From positions 35,586,501 to 35,650,500 of the forward strand of contig OX327684.1 in assembly GCA_946807835.1 (NCBI GenBank): a stretch of DNA of 64,000 nucleotides, given 5' to 3'. A program made the translations under genes and the position numbers. Below the pieces are notes generated by a model. It made no database searches. It had not been told where the DNA came from and saw only the letters and a list, made by a program, of their open reading frames with translations. Below, in pieces: positions 44,671 to 55,260 of this stretch; position 1 is the first letter of the stretch, and the number at the start of each line of letters is the position of its first letter. The stretch comes from Ailanthus altissimus (Eukaryota > Streptophyta > Magnoliopsida > Sapindales > Simaroubaceae).

Positions 44671-45864
44671 TCAAAATGAGTCTCCTTGGTCGCTTTCATC
44701 TGTGTCGTATCCGTAAGAGAGAAACTTATGGAGTTGTTGTTCCCATACATTGAATGAGGGCTCTGGCTGAGTGGAATGTGGGTCTACCATATCTTGATCT
44801 TCTCCAGGTGAGCTGGTCTGGATGAGGGATGTGCTGGCTTCCTCTTGGATTTGGGTGTCGGTTGGATAAGGTTGGGAGTCTTGAAAGAGGGATAAGTCAA
44901 GATTGGGTTGGTGTTGGTCAAGTTCTGTCGGGACAACTGGCTGAGATTGAGTAGGTTCTGTCGGGACAACTGGCTGAGATTGGGTAGGTTTTGTCGGGAC
45001 AGTTAGCTGAGGCCATTGGTGAAGGTTATCCATTGCTTGTCTGTATCTGGCATAATAAGTCATGTTTGGGATATGGTGATGATGAGTAGAGTAATCTGTA
45101 TTTCTGAGATGTGAAAGATGATATTTTTGTCTTTGTTGGAATTTGAGTATATTGGCAAAATTCAGGTCTTCTGTAAAGTCAACTTCAACTTGTTCCCAAG
45201 GTGCAGCATCTTCTGGGGAGATCCAAACAGACGGAGGAATTATTTGATTTTCCTGAGCAAGAATTCTTTCAAGTTCTCTCTTTTGCTGAATTACTTCTTC
45301 AGGCCAGAGCTTAATTGATCCCTTTAGTGAAAGGGTAAATGTGAAGTAATCCTTAACAGTGGGGTAATAATGAATCTCGTGATCTGAAATAATCATACCC
45401 TTCCGTTGGAGAAGTAAGACTGACCAAAGATGTTGTCTGGGGACTGCAGCATTTGTGTTGTTTGCAATCATGTATTGAAATTTAGTTATCCACCATGTCT
45501 TTGGGTAAAACCATTGGAGAAAAATCAGGGCTGGATGATCTTCATCACATTTTTCTAATTTTTGGAGGGTTCTAAGTAATGGAAATTCCATGGCGATTGT
45601 ATACAGATCCAACAGGTACCATAACAAGTAAAGGACAGGTTTGGACCATTGGGAAAATGGGAAAAAAGAGTGCAGGTGAAAGAAAGGGTATTCTAAGTTG
45701 AACAAAGGGCCACCAAGAACTGTGAGGCCGTGTTCTTGGACTGCTAAGATGGCGTAGTGTCTGATGAATTCTTTGGCACGGGAATGGAGTGTTCTGGTTT
45801 TGATTAGGTCTGGAAATTGTGGTGGAGAAAAAGGAACAGGGGGAGTTATGATAATGGGATTCAT
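44671..45864 (-). CDS. Unknown 397-aa protein carried by family C, copy 2
   Basis: Predicted protein identical to copy 1 (37981-39174), including the VPTxPTQSQPV repeats and the acidic tail. Function not recognised. Confidence 0.7.
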   Translation of the reverse strand: MNPIIITPPVPFSPPQFPDLIKTRTLHSRAKEFIRHYAILAVQEHGLTVLGGPLFNLEYPFFHLHSFFPFSQWSKPVLYLLWYLLDLYTIAMEFPLLRTLQKLEKCDEDHPALIFLQWFYPKTWWITKFQYMIANNTNAAVPRQHLWSVLLLQRKGMIISDHEIHYYPTVKDYFTFTLSLKGSIKLWPEEVIQQKRELERILAQENQIIPPSVWISPEDAAPWEQVEVDFTEDLNFANILKFQQRQKYHLSHLRNTDYSTHHHHIPNMTYYARYRQAMDNLHQWPQLTVPTKPTQSQPVVPTEPTQSQPVVPTELDQHQPNLDLSLFQDSQPYPTDTQIQEEASTSLIQTSSPGEDQDMVDPHSTQPEPSFNVWEQQLHKFLSYGYDTDESDQGDSF

Positions 45865-45925
45865 TATGAAGATGGTAAGAAGGTTGGTTTTATTTATTGC
45901 TAGAAAAGTGATTATGAGGTTTAGG

Positions 45926-45935
45926 CTATTTATAG
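45926..45935 (-). promoter_or_regulatory. TATA box of the 397-aa gene, copy 2
   Basis: CTATAAATAG, same place as in unit 1. Confidence 0.6.
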
Positions 45936-46812
45936 AGTTTTATGAAAGAAAATTAATAATCGTTTTGTCCATTTCTTTTACGTGGATGACGTTAAAGGAA
46001 TAGTTAAAAGAATCATATTTGCCATCGCAGTAATTGTGCTAGTAGAATCTTTTCTATTTGAAATCGAGCATATTAGAAAAAGCAGACATGTCAATCTCAA
46101 TGAGAAAATGATGTCCAATAAGGTGGACTATTTTTTTAAGAGTTAAAGTAAGAGATATAATGTTAAGATCTATAGTTTAAGAATCAGTTGAACTAAAGGT
46201 CTTTTTATTGAAGTTGATTTTTGATCGTTTAAGATAATGCTTTCAATATTCTGATTTGAATGACAACTTAGTTGCGTAGAAATACTACATTTTTTTTTTT
46301 AATGATATCAAGGTAGTGAATGATATTATGACGTATGAGTATATGTTGAAGGGATTAAAATTTTTAAAGGAGTTAAGAATTTTATGTAAGAGATTAGTAT
46401 GGGTATTCTACATCTATGTTATTCTTTAATGAATGAAAGGTGAAGTGTATAGATACCCATTAAATATTGAACGAATGGGAAAAAAGAATAAAAATATGTG
46501 TGTATAATTTTATAAGTCCATAATGTGTGTCATATGTTTATTTTATGGATATATGTTCCGTACTCCTCTCGTATACTCAACTATGAGCCAACTTAGAGAT
46601 AATCTAACATATGAATGAGTATTTATTAGGATTTTGGACCACAATGAGCAAATCCTATATACAAGGAAGATTGCTTTGTAAATGTTTTATGAATAAACTA
46701 TACAGTTGAAAAGGAAAATTGAGAATGAGAAGAAGAAATGAGATCAAGTATCCTCATCTATGTGCTTAAGTTATGAATTTCGAGGACGAAATTCTTATAA
46801 GGAGGGGAGAAT

Positions 46813-49666
46813 TGTAGTAACCAGTATCCATAACCGGTAAGAATATGTATATTTATATATATAAATATACGTATTTTATTTGTATGTGGGTGATCCTTGA
46901 TTTATATATTGTTATTAGTAGTGTTTTTATATGTTAAGGATATACTATTAGTATTGGGTTTATTTGCAAGACTTTGGAATTATTTTAGGGACCAAATTGT
47001 TATACTTTGAAAGTTTTGGGGGTGAATTCGTAAATACCAAAAATTAACCACTTAGTATAAAAATACACTTTTAAAAACCCTAATTCTCTCATTTTGGTCG
47101 AGCTACCCATTTTTAGAGAGAGAAGAGAGAAATAAAGGAGAGAGAAAGAGAAGAAGAAGAAGAAAAAGAAGAAGAAAATGAGAATTTTGGATCTTTAGAG
47201 GTATATCACAACTAATTATCAATTTATTGGTGTTAATTAAGTTAATTTCTTTAAGTTTTGATTTTTGGAAATATGTATAATTAAGGATTTGATGTGTATT
47301 TCGTTTGATGTTGTGAGAATTGATGATGATCTATAAGATAGTTTGATAAATCATGATGAATTATGGAATTTCTGCTGGATAACCTCTTGATCTAGGAATT
47401 TTATAAATTGTTGTGATTCGATTCTGGTTTTGAATTTTGAGTATATGAAATTAGACATGTTTAGGATCATCTGAGACTTTGAATCGACTGAAAATCTCGG
47501 AAATTGAATTTGTAGTGAATTTACCAAAATGACCCTGGAATTCTGGAAATTTCCTGTGTAAACAGTATGATACAGTGGAAAATAATTTTTGACCTGCTGA
47601 ATGATCTTTAAAAATTATGAATTTGTGAAATATGATAATTTTATATGTCTAATATGATATACTCGGAATTGAGAATTTGGATCAATGTGGTTGAAGTGTT
47701 ATGAATTTCTAAAGTGTATCAGCTCATTGTAGTATTTGATTAACAGATTTTTAAAGTTATGAAATAAAATAGTTTTAAAATACTTTTGGCAGTTATTTGG
47801 AAGCCAAATATTTATCATGGACTGAGATATGTGTCAAGAGTAATTATGTGATAGTTTTATAATTTTTGAGTTAGTATATGATTTTATAAAATTGGGAGAT
47901 TGAATACTGTTCAGTAAGTATCTTGATCCTGTCAAGTTTGTAGTTTGGATTCGATGGTGTGTATGGAATGGATTGTGTAGGAATTTTGATATAATATTCA
48001 TATATAAGAAGTATATATGAGTCAAGAATGATATATTCTGATTTCGGAGTAATTGGACATCATTTGATGTATTAGAAATTTTTGTTAAGTGTAAGTGGTC
48101 AGAATGACAGGTTTTGAGAAACCAAATATTTAGACCAATTTGATGTGATAAATGCATTGTGTATAATTTTGTAAGCTATTTAAAGTATTTTGTGTGAATT
48201 TTGAGGCTTATGAAAGGATTAATCTCCATTGATAGGTTAAGGAGATTTAAGCCTTGTAGCTGAAAGTGTTAAGAGGTAAGTATACTAGACTTACTACTGG
48301 AATCACAATAAACATAATAATTATTTTGTATGATTTTGTAAATGGGGTTAAGAATATGTTTATGATATGTCAAAGTATATTTTGATATGAAATGTGAATT
48401 TATGTTTATGAATGTGAGCATTGACATTGAGCATGGACATACATGTGTTTTTGAAAGTGAGCTTTCCAAAATAAGATGCGTTTAACAAAGAAAGCTTTTG
48501 AAGTGTAATATGTCCATGAGAAATATTTTGTGATTTGAGGGTACTTGAACTCACTGTTAACTTAGTAGGCATTTTATGTGATTTGTGGAGCCTTTATGTG
48601 TGGCCTTTCCTTCGGGATTGGTATATGTTATGTGTTCCGTATGTAGGGAGGATCCTATTGGTACCTAAAGGAAGTGTGAGTCATCACATTCGTGTGGTGG
48701 CGTATTGGTACATGTGAGAGGACTCACCGATGATCAGGGTGAGGGTTTGGCTTTTACCTTCGGGCATAAGTGTTATATATGTGTGATTTAAAGACCTCAC
48801 TTGTACTATTCCTCTCATACGGTATGTCACCTACGAGTGACATTTGGCTCATTATGTGATATGTGATATGTAAGTCCTACTAAGTAGTAGTCGAGTAATG
48901 GTATTCCTATTATGTGTTTTGAAAGAATGTGTAAGCGCTTACATGATATGTGATTTGATAAGATTATGATTTTGATTGATCACAGCATATCATACATATG
49001 CATTGTGTACATATATGTATTTGTATTTGATATATGAAAAACTAGTATGCTTACTGAGTTTTATACTCATTATAGTTTATGGTGATTTCAGGTAAATAAG
49101 GTACATGTGTGCTTAGCGGATTTGGCAAGGCTTCTGCTGTTCCTTGGGTTCCCTAAGTTGCTAGGTTGTTGTGTGTTTCATTTGGGGACACGTGGGATAG
49201 GATATTTGGTTTGTCCCTATTGAATAAATACTTATGTATTATTTCATTGTGTGTGGATTGGATTTGGTTTAAGTTTTACAAAGTGTGGTTATTGGATGAT
49301 TTTAAGTAAGAATTTGCAATGGATATATTCTGGGCTCCCGGTAACAAAGTTGCTACTGGTGACGTAGTAGAGTGTTAATCTCTGAGAAAACTCTGCGTAT
49401 CTCCGGTTTAATAATTGTCTCAGTCATAATTCAATTGCTATAATTCTGAAAGAAATTGAAATGAATGTTTAAATATTGTCAAGAGAAGTTTATATTTATA
49501 TGTTAGGTTATGGTTGATTTTAGTGTTGAACTTACTAGCAACTTGCTAAGGATTTCTGTGTTGAATGAAAGTTGAAAATTTTGTGTAATATTATTTATGA
49601 GTGCACATGCAGTGAATGAATGTAAGTGATGTCGTGTGTCAGATCTGTTGGGTCTGGGGCGTGACA
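46813..49666 (+). repeat. Family C LTR 3
   Basis: Right-hand LTR of the array, ending GGGGCGTGACA and followed by the GTATG duplication. It differs from LTR 2 at one position seen (T at 47686). Confidence 0.92.
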
Positions 49667-49671
49667 GTATG
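49667..49671. repeat. Target-site duplication of the family C array (right)
   Basis: GTATG, partner of 33428-33432. B1 continues after it with TCTATATCTGG. Confidence 0.93.
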
Positions 49672-51521
49672 TCTATATCTGGATAGTCCAGATGGTTAGT
49701 CTTAGCAGACCATGAGTTTAGTGGAAACTCGTATAGAGATACAAGTATTCAGTAAGGACTGAATATTGAACAGACTCACAAATATCTCCAATAGACATCC
49801 CATAAAGCCGTCAATAGAGGATCTTTCGAGTTGAGTAGTATTCGTGGTCCTTAGACCTGAGTGCCACAGTGGACTTGTTAGTGATCCATCATACTTTGGT
49901 TCCACACATGTTAGATACCTTTCATGGTCTGACCGCTGGGTGTCGCTGGGTATGGTCCGATGCTAATGGAGTCCGGTGTGTACAGATATAGGATCCATCA
50001 ACTCAATTGGGTGAGTAAAATATCCTGCAACTCTAAGATTGTATTTCAGAAAGTCTTATGGCCATAAGCAGATATCCAAGAATTTCTTGGAAAAATAATA
50101 TCGTGAAAGTGTTTACGAATATTATTTATTGAAATACAAATCTAGAGATAAGTTTATGGTTGAGCACATGGAGACTTGACGGTGTTGATCTATATCTCCG
50201 CTCTTCTAGGATATTTATGATGGAAGGATTATACGAATATGTTATAACCTCAACTTGTATGGTCTAATGCGCCGTTTTGTAATATCTGTAACATGTGCGT
50301 GGGACATTGTTCACGGACGTGTGAAATAGTTTCATATGACAAATCGGGCATGGACCTAGAGAGTCTCACAATATGAAGTGTACTCGTTGTGCACTGGGGC
50401 GGCGAATTGGATTGAATAATTAATTCAACAATTTCCAGCAAAATAAAAAATGTTTCTAGGTTCTTTTTATTATTCACTTGTCAATAATTGAAGGTAAAAC
50501 ACATTATTGGTTTACAAGAGTTGTTAACCAATAAAAAATTGACAAGTGACATAATCTTGCTCCATAAATAATTTACCATGTATTTACCTATTTACCTTAC
50601 TTGGTAAATACATATATGGTAAATGTAAATATTCAAAATAGTTTTGAATTATTAATATTTTATATATTAATCAAATTATTATTATTAATTGGAATAAGTG
50701 GCAAACACCATTTACTAATGGAGAATGCACTTGTTATTAATAATAAGGAAAGTTTACCACTTAGTAATTCTTAAATGATGCACTAAGGAAGTGGTAAAAC
50801 CACTTAACATTGATTAAATGCCATTTACTCTCCAGAAATTGATTCAATTGGTTGAATCAAATTGGTGAGTGAAAAATATGATAGATTAATATTTGTAATG
50901 GCAAACATGGTTAAGTGGTGGTGGAGCACTAAGAGAAATCATTCTTTGCAATTAAGAAAGAATTGAAAGAGTTTAATTTGTGTAAGAAAGAGTGAAATTC
51001 GTTCTAGGAGAAAGGAGAGAGAATTGAGAGCTTTTCCTAAGTGTTTTTCTCAAAGTGTTGAGAGAAAATGCAAAGGCTTACCAAGCTACAACATATAGAG
51101 TTGTAAAGAACTATAGAAAACACCTAATTTTTCTCATCTCTTGGTAGTAATCATTCATAAGGACAAATTGTTTTAAGTGTTAAAACAATCATTTGCTGGA
51201 AATTCAAGGCTGCCATTCTAGCTTCACAATCCCACCGGATTTAGTTGTGAACTAGAATTGTGCAAGAGAACACTTCAAGGTGAGCTCAACAAATTGAAGC
51301 TTGGAGTTCTTGAAGAATTGTAAAGTTACCTTCATATTCGGGTAGGTTATTTATTTGTTATTCATTTTATATCATGCATGTAATATATATATGAGATATA
51401 TATGTACTTGAATGATCATACATGCTTGAATATGTTACATATTGTTTAATATGTATGAATACTTCCGTTGCGTATTTAATTTTTGAAATTATATACACAT
51501 TACACACCATATCACACAACA
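49672..51521 (+). repeat. B1 right part
   Basis: Remaining 1.85 kb of element B1 after the nested array. Much of it aligns, as reverse complement, with the part of B2 left of about 54480. It is non-coding. The end ACACAACA precedes GTATA (51522-51526), where Copia-3 integrase resumes. Confidence 0.8.
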
Positions 51522-51526
51522 GTATA

Positions 51527-52720
51527 TCCTACCAGATGGATGCAAGCATCTATATCCTTTATGATTTGTGTTGTACCCAAGAAAAGTGCACCTTTCAGTA
51601 TAAAAATTCAGCTTGTTTGTCTGATATGGTATTAAATATGGAAAACAAGCACAACCAAACACTTTTAAGAAGCTATAATCTGGTTTTGTATGAAACAGTA
51701 CTTCAAAGGATGATCTATTGTTCAAAAATGTTGTGGGAAGCTTGTTGATTAGGTAAGATGTTGTACTAAAAGCATCCCACCAATATGAGAGAGGCATAGA
51801 TGCTTGGGCAAGTAGGGTCAGTCCAGTGTATGAGGGCATGGATATCTGAAATGAATACCTTATTGACTCAAAAATTGAGAAAAAGACCTGAATTCTCCTC
51901 CCTAATTTGACTGAAGGGTTTTAATATTTTTGTCAAATTATTTCTCTACAAAGGATTTAAACTCTTTGAATATATTGAGAGCTTCTGATTTTGTTCTCAT
52001 GGGAAACAACCAGTTATATCTGGTAAAATCATCAATGAAACTCAGATAATATTTATAACCTTCTGTGGTTTCTATTGAAGAAGGACCCTAAACATCTGTG
52101 TATATAAGTTCTAAATGACATTTGGTTCTTATTCCAACACAAGCATAATGAAATTTATGCATTTTACCCATCTGGCAAGGATTACAAAAACTAGGTCTGA
52201 TACTGTCATTATTTTTGAAAATAAGTTCACAAGACTTGAGTATACTTTTAAGAACAAAAGGACTTGGATGTCCAAGTCTTTAATGCCATAGATTCAAATC
52301 TGATACATTCTGCATTGTACATGACTGAACTGACATGTTACAAGATTTTGAATTATAGATTTTTGAACATGAATCAGCTGTACCACACTGACTCTTATTT
52401 ATCAACAATGGTGCATGTGGACAATATAAAGAAAGCATGGAGGCAAGATGGTTATTTGACAATGAGTTGGTAAAGAAAGAATTTGTATTGTTGATTGAGG
52501 TAGATGAGAAGACCAATTTATAAAGTCCTTTGACAGCAATACCCTTGAGCAGCAAGGTTTCCCTCTTCGTGCCTTTAATAAAACACATGTGAGGAAAAAA
52601 TTCAATAAAAATATCATTATCAGCAGCCAATTTAGACACACTGATTAGATTTTTTGTGATTGAAGGAACATATAACAGATTTTTTAGAACTAAATCATCA
52701 TTAGAATTTGATCTAAGCCA
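51527..52720 (-). pseudogene. Copia-3 integrase segment
   Basis: Minus-strand copia pol 5' part. From high to low coordinates there is the end of the protease region (NDDLVLKNLLYVPSITKNLIS, then KLAADNDIFIEFF), the integrase zinc-domain region, the integrase core with several stops, and the C-terminal LPSYWWDAF-like to FGCACFPYL and CLHPSGRIY segment at about 51839-51530. It is broken at both ends by insertions B2 and B1. Confidence 0.82.
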
Positions 52721-52730
52721 TGTATCAATT

Positions 52731-54881
52731 TGTTGGGGATCTACTGTGTTCAGGTGTATGCATGTGGTAGCGTGTTAATTGAAAAATACGTATCTAATAC
52801 ATATTTTAACGCAGCGGAATATAAAACATACAATTAACACACTAATAATATATTAATCAAATTAACATATAAATGATTAAATTGAGAAATTACCAACACG
52901 TGTAACGTTTTACACGTTTAATTTCGGAGTCTGCCTGGAGGTGTACTCGTTCACAGTTCTAGTTATCAACTTTGATGGGTTTAATAATCTAAAACAGCAG
53001 CTCCTTTATCCAACGTAAGATTAACACTTAATCCAAATGGCCAGTTCTTAAGCTTGCTCTTGTCTCTCTTATGGTGCAAAAAGAGTGAAACTAGAAGCAA
53101 TTGTTGCTTTTCTTTTGTTGAGCAAGAAATAAAAAATGGTGAAGAAATGAAATAGAAGCAACACTTGTCTCTGTTTTCCCGAGAGCAAAATAGAAATACT
53201 AAAGGAAAATATACATTTTTTTCTTTTCTTTTCTTTTTCCGTTTTTTTCAATTCATTTCTCTTTTCATTTTCTCTTGTTTCCCTTAACAAATTCAAACAC
53301 ATATATATCTCTTTGTATTAAAAAATATTATTACAATATAATAATAATAAAGCATGCATAGGTGGTAAATAATAATATTAAATAAATAAAATATTATTAT
53401 TATATATATAATGCATGACAACTATCATGTATTATATATATTATATTATTATAAATAAAATATTATATAATAATATATAATATTAGAGATATTTAATTAT
53501 TTAACATTTAAATAATCAAAGTGTGAAATGATTATTTTACCCCTCATGAATAGTTACTAAGTATACCCTTAGCGGGTTCCACCGAATCCCACACTTAGGT
53601 AAATTCAACCAAGGGTCCACAATGCATTACATGTCACTTTACAATTAGTAAATAACAATTATTAATTAGTTGTTGTATTTAACACTTAAATACTGACACG
53701 CACTCATTTTCGTGATTACGTTGGATATTACCGGATTAAATAATTTAATCCAGTATTCTGCCCCAGTGCACAACGAGTACACTCCATATCACAGGACTTC
53801 CTAGGTCTACGCCCGATTCGTCAAATAGAACTATTCCATAAATCCGTGAGTCATGCCCCACGCACACGTCACGAATATACAAATTAATGCGTTGAACCAT
53901 ACAAGTTGAGATTACAACACATACATATAGTCATTCCATCATATATATCTTGGATGTGCGGGGACATAGATACACACCGTCAAATCCTCATATACTCATC
54001 TATAACCTATCTTCAGAATAGTATCTTAATTGAATAATATGAGCAAAACTCTTTGCCATATTGTTTAACCCATGGAAACACCTTTTCCGGGTTAAGTGCT
54101 TATGGCCATAAGACTTTCCTAAGATACTATCTTGGAGCATCTAGATATATCACTCCCTATGAGAGCTGATGGATCCCATATCTGCACGTACCAGACTCCA
54201 TAAGTATCGGACCATACCCAGCGACACCCAGCAGTCAGACCATGAAAGGTCTCTGACATGCATGGAACCAAAGCATGGTGGATCACTCACAAGCCCATCG
54301 TGGTGCTCAGGTCAGAGGACCACATATACTACTCAACTCGAGAGGACCTTCCATTGACGGCAACATAGGATGTCTATTGGGGTCTTTATGAGTCTGTTTA
54401 GTACTCAGTCCTAACTGAATACCTGTATGCCTATACAATCTCTAAAATTCTAGTTAGCTAGGAACCACCAACTGTACCCTACAGATATAGGCATACACTG
54501 ATCTATATAAATTGATAGGATCTACTAATAGACCTGCGTTAGTAGAAATAGATCAAGAACTATTTATTTGAGAACATGTTTGTATAATGCCATATCCTAG
54601 CAACCTATTGCAACTTTTGCAACTATATCATTATTAGCATATTCTGAGATCTTTGTCCCATTAGAGACAATGCTCCAACTCTTGGAATATTTGTTAACTC
54701 TTAGCACCGGTCTAAACTCCTTTAGACTGTATCCAAACTTCTTCAGATAAAACAAAGTCTGTAGCGTAACAAGCATTAAACCATATAATTAAAAGATAAT
54801 TAGCGATATAACAAAATATACTTTGTATAGATATCAAATATTTATATAAAACTGGGATGGCACGTAGGCACAACCCTAACA
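52731..54881 (-). mobile_element. B2: LTR-like element related to B1, opposite orientation
   Basis: In minus orientation it runs TGTTAGGGTTGTGCC...CCCCAACA, 2151 bp, and matches B1 along most of its length with clear divergence. TGTATCA occurs on both sides (52721-52727 and 54882-54888), but three extra bases (ATT) separate the left copy from the element end, so the duplication is imperfect. Non-coding. The sequence lies inside the Copia-3 protease region. Confidence 0.78.
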
Positions 54882-54888
54882 TGTATCA

Positions 54889-55255
54889 CCAGTAAAAAGA
54901 ATTTGTAAACCTGAACCATTACCAATTATGAGCTGATCATTACTTGAAAATTCCATTTGTCACCAAGATTGTTGATGTTGTTTGTCAAGTGGTGTGTTGC
55001 CCCAGAATTGAGGTACCTATCTTACTCATAGTTGTTCCCTTAAGTTGTCTGTTCAGCCATGAGAGCCATCTTTCCTGCACCAGGTCTTGAAGAATTACCT
55101 AGTCCTTGACTCATAAAATTTTGATTGTTGTTATTTCCCACTCCATTCTGTTCTTTCAGTGTGTAGTCTTTATAATATCTGTAGTAGCACTTTGAAGCTG
55201 GATGTCCCTGCTTCTCACAAATCTGACATATTAATCTAGGATAATTTCCTTTGCC
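54889..55255 (-). pseudogene. Copia-3 gag zinc knuckle and protease start
   Basis: Minus-strand piece with an intact knuckle C-QI-C-EKQG-H-PASK-C near 55220-55180, then an Asn/Gln-rich linker, a stop at about 55040 and a protease active-site relic (NSGATHHLT, with Asn in place of the catalytic Asp). Confidence 0.82.
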
Positions 55256-55260
55256 AAAGT
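55256..55260. repeat. Target-site duplication of the family C solo LTR (left)
   Basis: AAAGT, repeated at 57959-57963. Confidence 0.93.

Larger units (their letters stand above)
42977..46812 (+). mobile_element. Family C internal region 2
   Basis: Second copy of 36287-40122 with the same primer site (42985-42996), LOG gene, 397-aa gene and polypurine tract (46801-46812). Confidence 0.88.
33433..49666 (+). mobile_element. Family C tandem array: LTR-int-LTR-int-LTR, 16.2 kb
   Basis: Three 2854-bp LTRs and two 3836-bp internal regions alternate with a 6690-bp period. One 5-bp duplication (GTATG) flanks the whole array, so it arose from one insertion followed by LTR-to-LTR recombination, or from insertion of a pre-formed tandem. 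The ends are TGTAGTAACC...GGGGCGTGACA. The primer site, the spacing after the LTR and the GAATTTCGAGGACGAAATTC tract before the polypurine tract are typical of Ty3/gypsy chromoviruses of the Tekay/Del type. No gag or pol is recognisable, so it is non-autonomous (LARD-like). Cargo is two antisense genes per unit. Confidence 0.9.
33034..51521 (+). mobile_element. B1: 2.2-kb LTR-like element, carrying the family C array
   Basis: It starts TGTTGGGATTTGTGC and ends CACACAACA, with a 5-bp GTATA duplication. Without the nested family C array it is about 2.25 kb (33034-33432 plus 49672-51521). It has no coding capacity and no internal terminal repeat, which fits a very long solo LTR or a non-coding derivative. 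It is clearly related to B2 (52731-54881) in inverted orientation; for instance both contain GATCAGTGTATG and the CAGCGACACCCAG segment (as reverse complement here). The autonomous parent family is not recognised. Confidence 0.8.

Noticed and set aside
33433..49666. Reading the 6690-bp repeats as three separate elements or as a satellite
   Set aside because: Only one outer target duplication exists, the middle LTR is shared, and each unit has a primer site and polypurine tract in the correct places.
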